From Adenanthera pavonina (Eukaryota; Streptophyta; Magnoliopsida; Fabales; Fabaceae), in assembly GCA_026686845.1 (NCBI GenBank), contig JAIVEN010000008.1, positions 19,188,501-19,252,500 of the forward strand: a DNA stretch of 64,000 bases, given 5' to 3'. The notes under the pieces were generated by a model. That model was not told where the DNA came from and did not search any database. It saw only the letters and a program-made list of their open reading frames with translations. Both the position numbers and the translations under genes were made by a program. This document shows positions 32,641 through 43,345 of this stretch, one piece after another. Each line of letters begins with the position of its first letter. Position 1 is the stretch's first letter.

Positions 32641-32940
32641 TTGTTTTGCATTAGAAGAATGTTTTCCTGTTATGTTATTTTCAAGTGCATATAAGTGATA
32701 ATTATTTGAAATTAATTACTTGCATTCACTTGCCCAAATTCGGTCAATACTTTTTTTTAAATTACAATTCGAAATATAACTTTTATATAGAACTTTTTGT
32801 TTCAATATCTCCAATTCTTTCCCTTCATGGATTTTATATTCTTTCATATTAAGTTGGATTAATTTAATAACATGATATTTTGAAAATAGAATAAAATTTG
32901 AACATTACTTGCATTAATTTTATTCAATATTAGGAAAAAA
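32641..32940 (+). pseudogene. 3'-end relic of the RING gene at 43 kb
   Basis: The stretch aligns with the end of the RING gene and its 3' flank. AGAAGAATGTTT and the codons after it match 43933-43987 (last ligand pair region, degraded), and the trailing text ACTTGCATTCA.TTGCC, TTTTTGTTTCAATATCTCCAA, TTCATGGATTTTATAT and GATATTTTGAAAATAGAATAAA matches 43998-44185. The rest of the coding region is not found upstream. It is therefore a truncated duplicate, with the RING cysteines lost. Confidence 0.6.
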
Positions 32941-33060
32941 AAAACTAATTGAGGTCGTAAAAAGTGGGGTGGGCGGGGTATGGATCGTTGTTTAAAATTA
33001 GCGTTCAAACTTCAAACCCTTATCTAACAAAATAATAATAATAATAAAAAGCATATTCAA
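32941..33060 (+). mobile_element. Possible SINE-like insertion with (AAT)n tail
   Basis: A G-rich segment (AGTGGGGTGGGCGGGGTATGG) is followed by GTTCAAACTTCAAACCC and an AATAATAATAATAATAA tail. The same layout, a G-rich middle then GGTTCAAACCC, is found at 40222-40290. A GTTCAAACC word resembles the B box of a tRNA-type promoter. It sits within the 3' flank of the RING relic. No target duplication is certain. Confidence 0.35.
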
Positions 33061-33592
33061 TTTGATTTTGTCTAAACCCTAATCTCTGCATTAATTATTA
33101 ATTATTATATGCAACTAAGGTACCTTTTCTGAAAAAATTGTGAATTAGACCAGTATTAAATAAAAATGCGTTCACACAATTATATAATAATCAGTTGAAC
33201 ATCACCTTTAATTTCAATCAAGAGAAATTATACCGGAGGAGTAAATGCACGAAAAGCATAAATTAATATATATTAAAATTAGTAAAATCACGACTTAAAT
33301 AGATACAAATTGGAAATAAAAATAATAAATAATTCGGTGAGAAAAGAATTATTTTAATGTTAATGTAATCTCAAAATGACAACTTTTTGGACGATAAATT
33401 TACAACAATTTGTTATGGTCAGCTCTAGTTATTTATGTACACTTCATCTCAATTAATGTCGTAATCAAATAAATCATATATCTTTATCAATTGTTGTTGA
33501 TAGATAAATCACGACCATCACGTAAAATTATTATAAACGGATATGCATATTTATAAAAATATTATAAACAAATATAAAATTAGGTTAACAAT
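33061..33592. other. AT-rich stretch, nothing recognised
   Basis: AT-rich. A short phrase near 33410 (TTGTTATGGTCAGCTCTAG) matches the RING 3' flank at about 44217, which suggests that the duplicated flank continues in pieces. Confidence 0.45.
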
Positions 33593-34388
33593 AGGTGAAA
33601 ATATACATTTAATCTCTTAACTTTGAAACAGATTTCATTTTAATCCTTTAACTTTTAAAAATTTCATTATAACCCTTTAACTTTAAAGATGTATTGAAAA
33701 ATTTCCTAAACTCAACACCGTTAAAAAAATTAACAGAAAATTTATTTAAATTCATCTAATCATTATTATTATACATTAATTAATATAATAATTGTAATTA
33801 TCATTTTTTAGGTTCAAAATAAATAATTAGTACCTTAGAAAAATAAAAAAGTTAAAAAAATATGTTAATTTAAGACATTAAAAGTTATAACCTTAGAATA
33901 CATTATTAAAATATTATGGTAAAATGTTAATTATCATATTAAAATTAATAATTTTTATTTCTTTTGCACAGGTTGACAAGTTAAAAAATTTAACTTGAGA
34001 ATGTAAGTATAAAAAATAAATATTTATTTTTTATAATAAAAATATTTTAATGTCTTAAAATAAATATTTGAAACCTAAAAATAAAAATTTTGATTTTAAG
34101 GTTGTAATTTTTAATTTCTTCCCTTAACATATTTTTAAAGTAGTAAATATTTAAGTCTTAAAATTATTTTTGTTACAATTTTTATATTAATTAATACATA
34201 ATAATATTAATGATATGACTTTTAAATAGGTAAATTATCATTTTTTATTAATTTATTTAACGGTGTTAAAAATTAAAAAGTCTTTAATTATATGTTAATA
34301 ATTAAAAATTAATATTAAATATAATAAAATTAAACAACTAAAATAAAACTTATTTTAAAGTTAAAGAATAAAAAATACGCTCTAACCT
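33593..34388. mobile_element. Fold-back AT-rich element, about 796 bp
   Basis: The left end, AGGTGAAAATATACATTTAA then CTCTTAACTTTGAAAC, recurs inverted at the right (GTTAAAGAATAAAAAATACGCTCTAACCT). Inner parts, AACACCGTTAAAAAAATTAAC against TTTAACGGTGTTAAAAAT, are also inverted over most of the length. It has the form of a long MITE. No open frame and no clear target duplication. Confidence 0.6.
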
Positions 34389-34964
34389 TAATAATATAAT
34401 AGCCACATATTAAATTTGAAATCGACGTGTACGCCACTATCTTCTTTACTTTAATGAGGCATGTATCAGTATCACTATTGCTAGAAATAATATAGAAAAC
34501 TTGTACAAGCGCTGAATCAAATTAGACTAATAATGGATATTGAATTAATTAAATAATAAACTAAATTTTTATACTTTTACTTATATATTTTTATGCTATT
34601 TTTTAATTAAAATTTAACCTATTCATTTTTTTAATTTTTTTAAATTTAAGAAGTTAATACTTTTAATATATATAATTAATGACTAAATCAATAATGTATA
34701 AAAAATAATTTACATATTAAATTTTAATTAGAGAATGACATGAAAAGCACTTAAGAAAAATCATATAAGTATTTTTCTTAAATAATTTTAATATGACATC
34801 AATTCATTGAGATTTATCATAAGCTAAAAAATTAAAATTTAAATAATTTAAATTTATTTATGAAATTAAAATTGTTCAAATAAATTAATTCATATCATAA
34901 TAAAAAATAACAGACTGAATCAACAAACCATTAAATACATATAATTATTTTTTCAATAACCACA
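34389..34964. other. AT-rich stretch, nothing recognised
   Basis: No coding signal before the first LINE-like text near 34965. Confidence 0.5.
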
Positions 34965-34989
34965 GCGAAAGAAATCAGAATCCCGAAGA

Positions 34990-35282
34990 ATATTGAACTG
35001 AATTCACATGTGTTGAAAGCAAGATTTGCACCAGGTTCGAATATGGACTCCCGAAACTTTGGGCCAGATGTTACCAATAAATAATAGTGGGTCCCAGTGG
35101 CCCAGGGAAAAAAGAAGGCCGGTAGACGTGTGATGGGAGGGATGGAGAATATTGGGCTAGGGCCTAGTAGCAATTCAAATGGGTCTGGACTCATGCCAAG
35201 CCCGAGAGATGGGCTGTTGACATCTCATAATGCTTTTAGCATTTTAATGGACCACGATGATGGCCCAGAGAGCGAGCAGTGA
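34990..35282 (+). pseudogene. LINE ORF1 C-terminal fragment
   Basis: The text includes RFAPGSNMDSRNFGPDVTNK, then KKKAGRRVMGGMENIGLGPS and HNAFSILMDHDDGPESEQ, ending with a stop at 35280-35282. Basic then acidic tails of this sort end the nucleic-acid-binding ORF1 of plant LINEs. The start is missing and two stops interrupt it. The 190 bp between it and ORF2 show no gene. Confidence 0.5.
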
Positions 35283-35473
35283 GGAGAACAGGGTTCGGTG
35301 GTTTTTGGTGGGCCGAGACGTGAGTATGGGAAGGAGTCGATGGAAATAGACAAATAATATTATGAAAGATATACCAAGTCAGAATGAGAATGTGAAAAAA
35401 GGGGATGAAGGGACGATGGTGACAGTCATTTCTAAGAGGCTTATAAGCAATACACCCCATCAAGAGGTTTCCC

Positions 35474-36216
35474 ATGAATTTTATGTTTTGGAATAGTCGA
35501 GGAACAGGAGCTAAATCTTTCTTGGGTTTAGTTCAAGAATTAGCTAAAAAACATAATCTTGATTTTCTTGCTATTTTGGAAATTAAACTTGAGTCGGTGG
35601 TGATAGAGCTCGAGCTATTGCTAAATGGCTGGGTTTCCCCAATTATGAGGTTGTTGATGCTCAAGGCTTTAGTGGAGGTATTTGGGTTCTTTGGAGGGAC
35701 GGTAAATGGAGAGTTGATGTGTTGGGGATTCATGAACAGTTTGTACATTTATGTTGGGATGACGGTCAACATAGATCCTTTGTGATAGTTGTGTATGCAA
35801 GTCCTAATCCTGTTAAAAGGAAGCTGGCTTGGAATGCTTTGAAAGACATTAGTAGTACGATGCAGGGGTCGTGGTGTGTAGGAGATGACTTTAATGGCAC
35901 CTTATTAATGAAGGATTGGAGTTCTTTGGCTAGTACAGGGTCAGTAATTGATAGAGAATTCTCCAACTGGGTGGAGGATCTGAATCTGGTAGACCACGGC
36001 TGCAAGGGTCCCTACTTCATGTGGAGGAGAGGAGGGAGTGAATGCCGGTTGGATAGAATTCTTGTTAGTTCTACCTTTTTTAATTTATATCCTAATGCCT
36101 CTGTGCTTCATTTGTCTTTCTTTAATTGTAATCAGAGGCCTATTTTGTTGCGCATGGGGGAGGAAGTGAGCAGGGACTTTCCTAGGGAGACACCTTTTAG
36201 ATTTTTGGCACCCTAG
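35474..36216 (+). pseudogene. LINE ORF2 endonuclease domain
   Basis: It opens with MNFMFWNSRGTGAKSFLGLV and LAILEIK, the start of an APE-type endonuclease whose E is the metal-binding glutamate. The frame breaks near 35595 and resumes in frame with HEQFVHLCWDDGQHRSFVIV, VYASPNPVKRKLAWNAL, then VGDDFNGTL (family GDFN), DLNLVDHGCKGPYFMWRRGG and CRLDRILVSSTFF. The last catalytic SDH is replaced by NQRP (about 36131), so activity would be lost even without the frame break. A stop follows at 36214. Confidence 0.85.
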
Positions 36217-37966
36217 GTGCTACATGATAGTTTTGGCAACTTTATGAAGAAAACATGGCATGGAGATTGGAAGTGGCCAGAAAATATCCAAAATTTCATA
36301 TCAAAGGTACAAAAGTGGGGCCATAAAGTTCATGGCTTCTTGGGGAGGAAAAAAGGCACTTGCTTAACAGATTGGAAGGTTTGAATAATTTCTCGCATAA
36401 ATGCTATAATAAGCCTTCTATGGATGCTCTCCTACATCAGATTTGGAGGGAGTTTGAAGAGGTCTTGATACAGGAAGATTTGATGTGGGCCCAGAAGGCC
36501 AAGTGTGAGTGGTATATAATGGGGGATAGGAATTCAAAATATTTTTATACTCGAGTGAATGCAAGAAGGAAGGGTGATAGGATCGAAGCAATACAAAATG
36601 ATTGGGTGGGTGGGGGGGGGAGTGGATCTTTGAAAGAGAAGAAATTAAAAACATTGCTTTATCTTTTTATAAGGATCTCTTTCGAGAGGGAGGAGGCCCA
36701 CAGGTTTTTCAAGCTAGTTCTTTTTCTTATCTGGGGGTGGATTCAGGGTTGATGGCAGATATAGGGGCTGAGATCACATAGGAGGAAATTTACAAAGCCA
36801 TTTTCAGCATGGGTGCTCTCAAGTCACCAGGGTCAGATGGTTTGAATGCTCAGTTCTATCAGAGTCAATGGGAGCATGTAGGGAAATTGGTGACAGCTTA
36901 TGTTTAGGAGGCTTTCCGAAATCCTTCTGTTATTGAAGAAATAAATGACACCTTTATTGTGCTTATACCCGAGAAGGATAACCCAGAGACTATTCGGGAT
37001 TTTAAGCCTATAAGCCTATGCAATATGGTGTACAAGGTAATTACAAAGGCGGTGGCCAACCGGTTAAAAAAGATTCTTCCCACCATTATTTCTCCCAATC
37101 AGTGTGGCTTTGTTTGATGATGACTAGGATTGATAATATCATCATTGCTCAAGAGGTTATTTACTCTTTCAGGAGTATGAAGAAAAAGAAAGGATACATG
37201 GCTATAGAAATTGATTTTGAGAAGACTTATGATAGAGTGAGATGAAAGTTTTTAGTAGAATGTCTCGAGGAGCTTCATCTTCCCCCCCTTAGTGAACATT
37301 ATACGTCACTGCATATCTTCCTCTAGGATGCAAATATTATGGGAGGGGAGCAAATCACAGGAATTCTCTCCTACACGTGGCATAAGATAAGGTAACCCTA
37401 TATCTCCATACCTTTTTGTTATCTGAATGGAAAAATTGGCTCACTTGATACAGGAGGAGACTCATAAAGGGAATTGGAAGCTTATCTCTCTTACCAAGGA
37501 TGGGCCACCAATTTTCCACCTTTTCTTTGCTGATGATCTAATCCTCTTTGCGGAAGCTTCCTTGGAGCAGGCGGAGGTTATTAAAGGGTGCCTCGATACA
37601 TTTTGCAAGATGTCAGGACAAAAGGTTAGCCAATCTAAAACACGAGTCTTCTTTTCTAATAATGTTCATCACAGCCGGGCCCGACAACTTAGTGAGCAAT
37701 TGGGTTTCGCAAGCACTCCAGATCTTGGGAAGTACTTGGGGGTACCTCTACACCATAAAAGGGTTAAGAAGGATACATATAAGTATGTTGTTGATAAAGT
37801 AAAGACGAGACTGAGTAAATGGAAAGCGAGCACTATTTCCTTTGCTGGGAGGAATATTCTTAGCTCTTCTGTGGCACAGGCAATGCCTCTATATCCCATG
37901 CAAACATGCTCTCTCCCGGTGGCTACGTGTGATGAGGTTGATAAACAGACCCAAGGGTTCCTATAG
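36217..37966 (+). pseudogene. LINE ORF2 reverse transcriptase domain
   Basis: After a linker with WAQKAKCEWYIMGDRNSKYF (36487) come KSPGSDGLNAQFYQSQWE (36819), DTFIVLIPEKDNPETIRDFK and PISLCNMVYKVITKAVANRL (RT motifs 1-2), and EIDFEKTYDRVR (motif A) near 37210. From 37427 one frame runs through FHLFFADDLILFAEAS (catalytic FADD, 37520) to SKWKASTISFAGRNILSSSV. Several frame changes and stops lie between 36600 and 37430. The catalytic residues themselves are kept. Confidence 0.87.
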
Positions 37967-38600
37967 GGGTCGACAGCTGAAAAGAAACGGGTCCACCTTG
38001 TGGATTGGAATGAGGTTTGCAGGGAAAAAAAGAAGGGTGGATTAGGACTCCGGCATGCAAGATCCCAGAATAATGCTTTTATGATGATAGTGGGATGGGG
38101 TCTTATGCAAAAGGAGGACGACCTGTGGGCTAGAGTTATACGAAATAAATATCGCTGTGGCAATGACTTGATCCCAACTATTGATGAGTCCCGATCAGGA
38201 TCTCGCTTATGGATGGGCATTAAGAATAATTGGAGGAAAGTTTTGCAGGGGACGGAGGTAATGGTTGGTGGAGATGGGGAACCTACAGCTTGCTGGCGCT
38301 TAGAGAAGCATGGCGATTTCACTGTTCAATCGGCCTACCGTATGATCACTAATGACACAGACACTGCACATCCAATTTGGAATAAGATATGGAGCTTGAA
38401 TTTGCCACAACGTTGCAAGACGTTCTTCTGGCTTTTAATGCACAACAAATTGCTAGCCAATGAGGAAAGGCACCGTCTTGGTATTGGCATTTCAGCCCCG
38501 TGTTTGGTGCAGTAACAATGTTGAAGATTCCCTCCATTTGTTCCGTGACTGTCCGCGAATGAGGGAATTGTGGCGTGGCATTATAAAACCAAGTGCCATG
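37967..38600 (+). pseudogene. LINE ORF2 zinc-binding (zf-RVT) domain
   Basis: The region reads KRVHLVDWNEVCREKKKGGL, GLRHARSQNNAFMM, then FTVQSAYRMITN and WNKIWSLNLPQRCKTFFWLL, the zf-RVT signature, followed by a frame change at about 38500 into VWCSNNVEDSLHLFRDCP, which supplies the Cys and His ligands. A TAG at 37964-37966 separates it from the RT part. Confidence 0.82.
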
Positions 38601-39341
38601 TCAAAATTTTTTAGTGGTAACTTATGGGTTTGGTGCTGTCTGAATCTTAACACCAGTGTTAGTAGGGAGGATAAGGATTGGAAGGAGACGTTTGTGGCAC
38701 TATGTTGGTGGTGGTGGAGGAGCCGAAATGACAAAGTGTTTGAGAATGTCACTGTGAGTCTACAAGAAGTTGTTATGAGAGCTAAAGCCACTGTTAGTTC
38801 TTTTATTGCAGCAAGGCAGGATCTCCAGAATGTGAACATAAGAGGAGCGGGGAAAAGGAGTGACAGGCCTCTTTTGCGAGCTCAGGGCGGTGTGTCGGTG
38901 CAAGTTGACGGGGCATATTCTTATACTCTTGGGGCAGCAAGTTGTGCAGTTATTATTCGGGATCAGAGAGGAGGGATGCTTGAAGTCTGTTTGCTCCGGT
39001 TTCCAGAGGGGGATCCGCTTTATGCAGAAATATGGGCTTGTCTCCTTGGATTCAAGAGAGCATGGGAAGGGGGTTATAGAAAGATTTGTATCAGAAGTGA
39101 CTGCTTGGAGGGGATTGAATTGATCAAAGGAAGAGAAAGGGAGATGCATGAACACTGGGGCTTGATTCTTGAGTGCAGAAATATGCTGCTACGTGACTGG
39201 AGCGTTGATCTCGGGTACGTCCGCAGGGAAGAGAACAAAGAAGCAGACTGGTTAGCGAGACTTGCGTTGAGTAGGCCTGTGGGATTGCACTTTATGCATC
39301 CTTTATATTTCAGTAGTGAAGTAGGTGCTTTGATAGAGTAG
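38601..39341 (+). pseudogene. LINE ORF2 RNase H domain (RVT_3 type)
   Basis: The last part of a 293-codon open frame (from 38460). VQVDGAYSYTLGAASCAVII holds the first catalytic aspartate (about 38908), DPLYAEIWACLLGFKRA the glutamate, CIRSDCLEGIELI the second aspartate, and ENKEADWLARLA the last aspartate, so all four acidic residues are present. Plant L1 LINEs of this type carry such a C-terminal RNase H that removes RNA from the hybrid. The frame itself is intact, but it is cut off from the upstream domains by frame changes. It ends at TAG 39339-39341. Confidence 0.87.
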
Positions 39342-39381
39342 GTGCTCTTTTAAGTTCTTTTGTATAACCAAAAAAAAAAAA

Positions 39382-39799
39382 GAGAAAGCATAGAAATACT
39401 ATTAATTCTGACTAACTCAAAAGAATTTCATTTAATCACTATAATTGCATTTAATAATTATTCATACCATATCAGCATTTAATAAATGATCGTAATAATT
39501 TTTTTCAAAATATAGAAAAAATTACTATTAACGTTTAGAAATCAGAAGGATTTTAGATAATCACCATAACTGCATTTATTAGCTAAATAAATCAGGATCG
39601 AAAAATAATTAATACTAATGAAGCACAAATCATTTGCCACGTGACATGCACACATTTCATTTCCTTTTCAGGCTTATCTAGTGACATAAGACTCTAGATT
39701 TACCCCAATCATATTCCTACGTATTTATATATATATATATATAATAAATTATAAATCATATCATTAATATATATTTTTTGAATTAAACGTATGAAATGA
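39382..39799. other. AT-rich stretch, nothing recognised
   Basis: AT-rich sequence with a TA run at 39727-39742. No gene is seen. Confidence 0.5.
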
Positions 39800-40600
39800 T
39801 GATGTGGAATTAATGTCCTTATTTTTGGCCCAATGATAGATGGACACATAAGATGTAGTTTGGTAAAAAAAAAAAACCTAAAATGTATTAACAAGTACTA
39901 AAAATATTATTCACTCACGACAATATTTTTTAGATACATGAAATTATTTTTGAAAATGAAACAAAAGTTCGAAAATGTATGCCTAAAAAGTGAAAGGATT
40001 AATAACTTTTCCTTGAAAATTATTTTTGAAAATAAAAAACTGAGAAGTACAAAAAATTAAAAAAGTTATCTTTCTAAGGACAATCTTTTAAATTGAACGT
40101 TAAATTTTAAAAAATGAAATATATTTTTCTCAAATTTAGAATATATTTTCTATGGAAATTTATAAAATTTTCTTTTAAAAATAATATCCTAATTTTTTAT
40201 TCTATATTAAAAGAAATTAGTTCAAGTGGTAATGTGGATGGGATGGGTAGATAATTAGGGTTCAAACCCTTATAATCTTTAAAAAAATGGCTATGAAACA
40301 ACATTTCTTGTTAATTCATCAAATAATTAATTAATTACACAATTCGAAAAAATGGTAAATTTAAGGAATGACAAAATCATTGATAAAAATCTCATAAATT
40401 TTATGAATTATGCAAATTTTCAACAAATAAATTTTTATATTATTTGAATTAATTTTATTTGAAATTGAAATTTTCAATGACATTTTGTTGGTAATTTATG
40501 AAATTTTAGTACCTTTGCTAGATAGGTCTGATATGGCTCCTAGCATGTTCTTTAAGCGCAACTCCGAGTTTAAATCATATATAGATACAAGAGGTAAAGA
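39800..40600. repeat. Direct repeat D1 (partner around the RING gene)
   Basis: 39800-40205 matches 42485-42890 (GGAATTA.TGTCCTTATTTTTGG, TATGGAAATTT.TAAAATTTTC). 40290-40600 matches 44510-44850 (AATTTA.GGAATGACAAAATC, AGTTTAAATCAT). In D1 the two parts are joined through only 85 bp of SINE-like sequence, while in the partner they are separated by the 1.6 kb block that carries the RING gene. Confidence 0.65.
40205..40290 (+). mobile_element. SINE-like sequence with tRNA-type boxes
   Basis: TTAGTTCAAGTGGTAATG resembles an A box and GGGTTCAAACCCTTA a B box, 40 bp apart, with an A-rich end (TTTAAAAAAATGG). This is the pattern of a tRNA-derived SINE. It sits exactly between the two halves of direct repeat D1. 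Related text is at 32945-33055. No clear target duplication. Confidence 0.45.
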
Positions 40601-40752
40601 GAAAAAATGGAAAGAAAAAAAGACAGAAACAAGTAAGGAGCGAGCATGAATTGATTTAAGCAATTGAGATGTATTAGATACAGGCGACCACGCACGCACA
40701 TATAGGGGCTTTCTGACCAAAATACTTTCAGAGAAAAAAAAATTCCCCATGT

Positions 40753-42434
40753 CCTGTAAGTTTCAAAATATTTACCCAAATACTATAAGTTTTCAGAAAT
40801 CAGTATCTATCATGATTCATCAATTTTTTTTTAGCTTCTTATAAAGATTTCGAAATGTGTAAAACCAATATTTAAGAATCTTTGAATCCTCATATTTTTT
40901 AGACCCAAATTATATATCACATTTTTTTAAAAATAAAGATTTCGGTTTGCCACAAACTGAGATGTCAAAATCTAAACTCTGAAGCACACATGTTGTTTCT
41001 CTACGGCGAATGGGAGGCAAGATGCTGTTTTTTTTTTTAAATTAAAATGCCATTCCCCATTCCAAAATCAAAACTCCTGCTTCTCAAATAATTAATATTT
41101 ATGTGTGTATGTATATTTTATATTATATATTATATCATATATATAATACCAAATTCATAATATATTTTTACATCATTTAAATTAATTAATATATAAAATC
41201 CATATATATATATATATTAACTGAAACATATGCAACATATAATATATAAATAAATTAATACAAAATATTTGTTAATAAAAAATATAACTTATATTTATAT
41301 ATTTGAAAATGTCACTTGAAAATTATTGTTATTCTAGTTCAAAGTTTTTTTGAAATTTACTTTTTTACACACCAAAATATGAAAATAATTGTGATAATTA
41401 ATTGAGCTGAAAATTTTTTATTTTTTGAAGTGAAAAAATTTCAAATGGGGTAACCAAAATTTCCATGATTAATACAAAACGCTCTAAATTGTAGAACTTA
41501 GTGTGGTAAAATCAAATTTTTAGAACTTAGTGTGTATTGTATATGAGAGCATCTTCATTTTTTAATTATTTGTGTAGTAGGGTTAAGGATGTAACTTATA
41601 CCCCATATTCAAAATCTATTACTAATACAATGATTAGATTGAACTCACATAAACTTTTATTTACTAGAGAAATTATTTTAATAATCTTGATGAATTTAAA
41701 TTATTGTGTGGGTTCAACATTTATTTTCTTATCTTTATGTGCATACATTATATTTTCAATAAAAATTAAATGATTAAATTCATTAAATTAAATTCAAATT
41801 TAGAATCGATACCCTCTTGGTGCTAAAAAAAAAAAAATATTTTGGCCACAATATATATATTATATATATGTATTTTATAAATATTATGTATAACTCTATA
41901 TAAATTATATATAATATATATAGTATATTAAAATATTTGTTTGTATAGTGTTATACATAATATTTATGTTTGTGTATATATATATTATATTTATATATAT
42001 ATGTCTATATATTATATTGCATATGTTTCAGTTATTATATTTATATATATAATCTAAAACATACATATACACACATAAATATTATTTGGCAGGCAGGATT
42101 TTGATTTTGACAAGGGGAATGGGGTTTTAATTTAAAAAATAAAATTAAAAATAGCATCTTACTTCCCATCGACCACAAAAAAGCAATATGCTTGCTTTAG
42201 AGTTCAGATTTTGACATCTCCATTTGTGGTAAACTAAGATCTTTATTTAAAAAAAATATTATTGTGAATAATCTATGTTTGACAGATATTGGAATGCAGA
42301 GGTTTTTAAATCTTTATTTTACGTAGATTGAGATCTTTATAAGAAGCAGAAAAAATTGATTAATCATAGGTTGATTTGACAGAAATCAATTTCTCAAAAC
42401 TTATAATAACTAGGTAAATATTTTGAAACTTATA
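40753..42434. repeat. Long inverted repeat, arms about 500 bp
   Basis: The left arm (40753 to about 41290) and the right arm (about 41940 to 42434) are reverse complements with roughly 80% identity by eye. Matching words include AAGTTTCAAAATATTTACC, GCTTCTTATAAAGAT, GATGTCAAAATCT.AACTCT, CATTCCCC.T..CAAAATCAAAA, TATTTATGTGTGTAT and AACTGAAACATATGCAA. The loop of about 650 bp is AT-rich with no convincing gene; the 78-codon frame at 41537 is likely chance. It could be a large fold-back element or a hairpin-forming siRNA source. Confidence 0.72.
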
Positions 42435-42484
42435 GTATATTGGGAATTAATTTTTTTTTCTAAAATATTTTGGTTAAAAAGCCG

Positions 42485-42890
42485 GTGGAATTATTGTCCT
42501 TATTTTTGGCCTAATGAAGACGAAGTGATGAACACGTAAGATGTTGTTTGAGAAGAAAAAATAACAAGATGTATCAATAATTAAAAAATAATTTTGTTTC
42601 ATTATTTTTGAATAAATAAATAAAATCGTGTAAAGAATAATTTTAGATTCCTGTAATTATTACATAAAATTATACAAAATTTCCAAAAATACTTGCCGAG
42701 AAAAAGTCAAAGGATCAATATCTTTTCCGTAAGAATTATTTTCGAAAATTAGAGAAAAATGGAAATTACAAAAAATAAAAATTATCTTGCTAAGAACAAT
42801 CTTTAAGGAAATCAATTTTTCTCAATTTTAAAAGTATATTTCGTATGGAAATTTCTAAAATTTTCTTTTAAAAATCAAATATCCTATCAG
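42485..42890. repeat. Direct repeat D2, left half
   Basis: Matches 39800-40205. It ends at TATCCTATCAGG, immediately before the C/A-rich junction and the RING gene leader. Confidence 0.65.
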
Positions 42891-42904
42891 GCCAAAAAAA
42901 AAAA

Positions 42905-43178
42905 AAATCCTAACTCCGCCTTCTTTCCTTTCTGTCGACACGGTCTACTGAGTGCTGCGCGAGCAGAGAAGCAAGCGGCATTGATCAAAACGGAAAGCAC
43001 CAATCAAGCACGCGCAAATACAACACTGATCTCCGTCCATGATCTGCGGCACCTCTGCTATATTAGAGAGAGACGAAGAGACCGATCTTCGGAAATCAAG
43101 AGACTGAGCGAGATACAGAGGACGACTCATAGGAAGAGAGAGAGAGAGAGAGAGAGAGAGCAATTCTTCCATTTGCAG
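42905..43178 (+). other. Probable 5' non-coding exon of RING gene
   Basis: A GC-richer block with no AT-rich runs (ACTCCGCCTTCTTTCC, CGTCCATGATCTGCGGC) contains a (GA)n tract at 43135-43160 and ends TTTGCAG|GTACCG, a good splice donor at 43178/43179. An acceptor TTCCAAAAG at 43342 stands four bases before the ATG. Purine repeats in leaders are common in plant genes. The transcription start is not determined. Confidence 0.45.
43135..43160. repeat. (GA)n microsatellite
   Basis: About 13 uninterrupted AG units in the leader of the RING gene. Confidence 0.9.
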
Positions 43179-43345
43179 GTACCGTTCTCTCTTTTCACCT
43201 TTTGAAAATCAAAGACTCCAAAAATTTTGTTAAACATCTTCTAGTATATGTGCTGCTTAAATATATTCTTTATTGAACTCTTTGTATGTATTTCTCTCCT
43301 TTACCAATCTTCTTACGTTGAATTTTTTGTTTATTCCAAAAGGCT

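Larger units (their letters stand above)
34965..39381 (+). mobile_element. L1-type LINE, 5' truncated, with RNase H domain
   Basis: A plus-strand LINE with the end of ORF1, the whole ORF2 domain order of plant L1 elements (endonuclease, reverse transcriptase, zf-RVT, RNase H) and a pure poly(A) tract of 12 at 39370-39381. Composition (GC-richer) changes sharply at both ends. The 5' start near 34965 lies inside ORF1. No convincing target duplication was found by eye. Frameshifts and a few stops break ORF2 into at least five parts, yet the domain text is much better kept than in the LINE at 10-13.7 kb, so this copy is younger. Confidence 0.88.

Noticed and set aside
37669..38322. 217-codon open frame on the minus strand
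   Set aside because: It is antisense to the LINE reverse transcriptase and zf-RVT text, which is clearly the real coding strand.
41537..41773. 78-codon frame in the loop of the long inverted repeat
   Set aside because: Hydrophobic AT-driven composition, no motif, and no sign of conservation; not enough to call a gene.
43011..43205. Frames in the RING leader rich in Arg/Glu
   Set aside because: Produced by the GA microsatellite and splice-site region; they do not continue into the RING frame.
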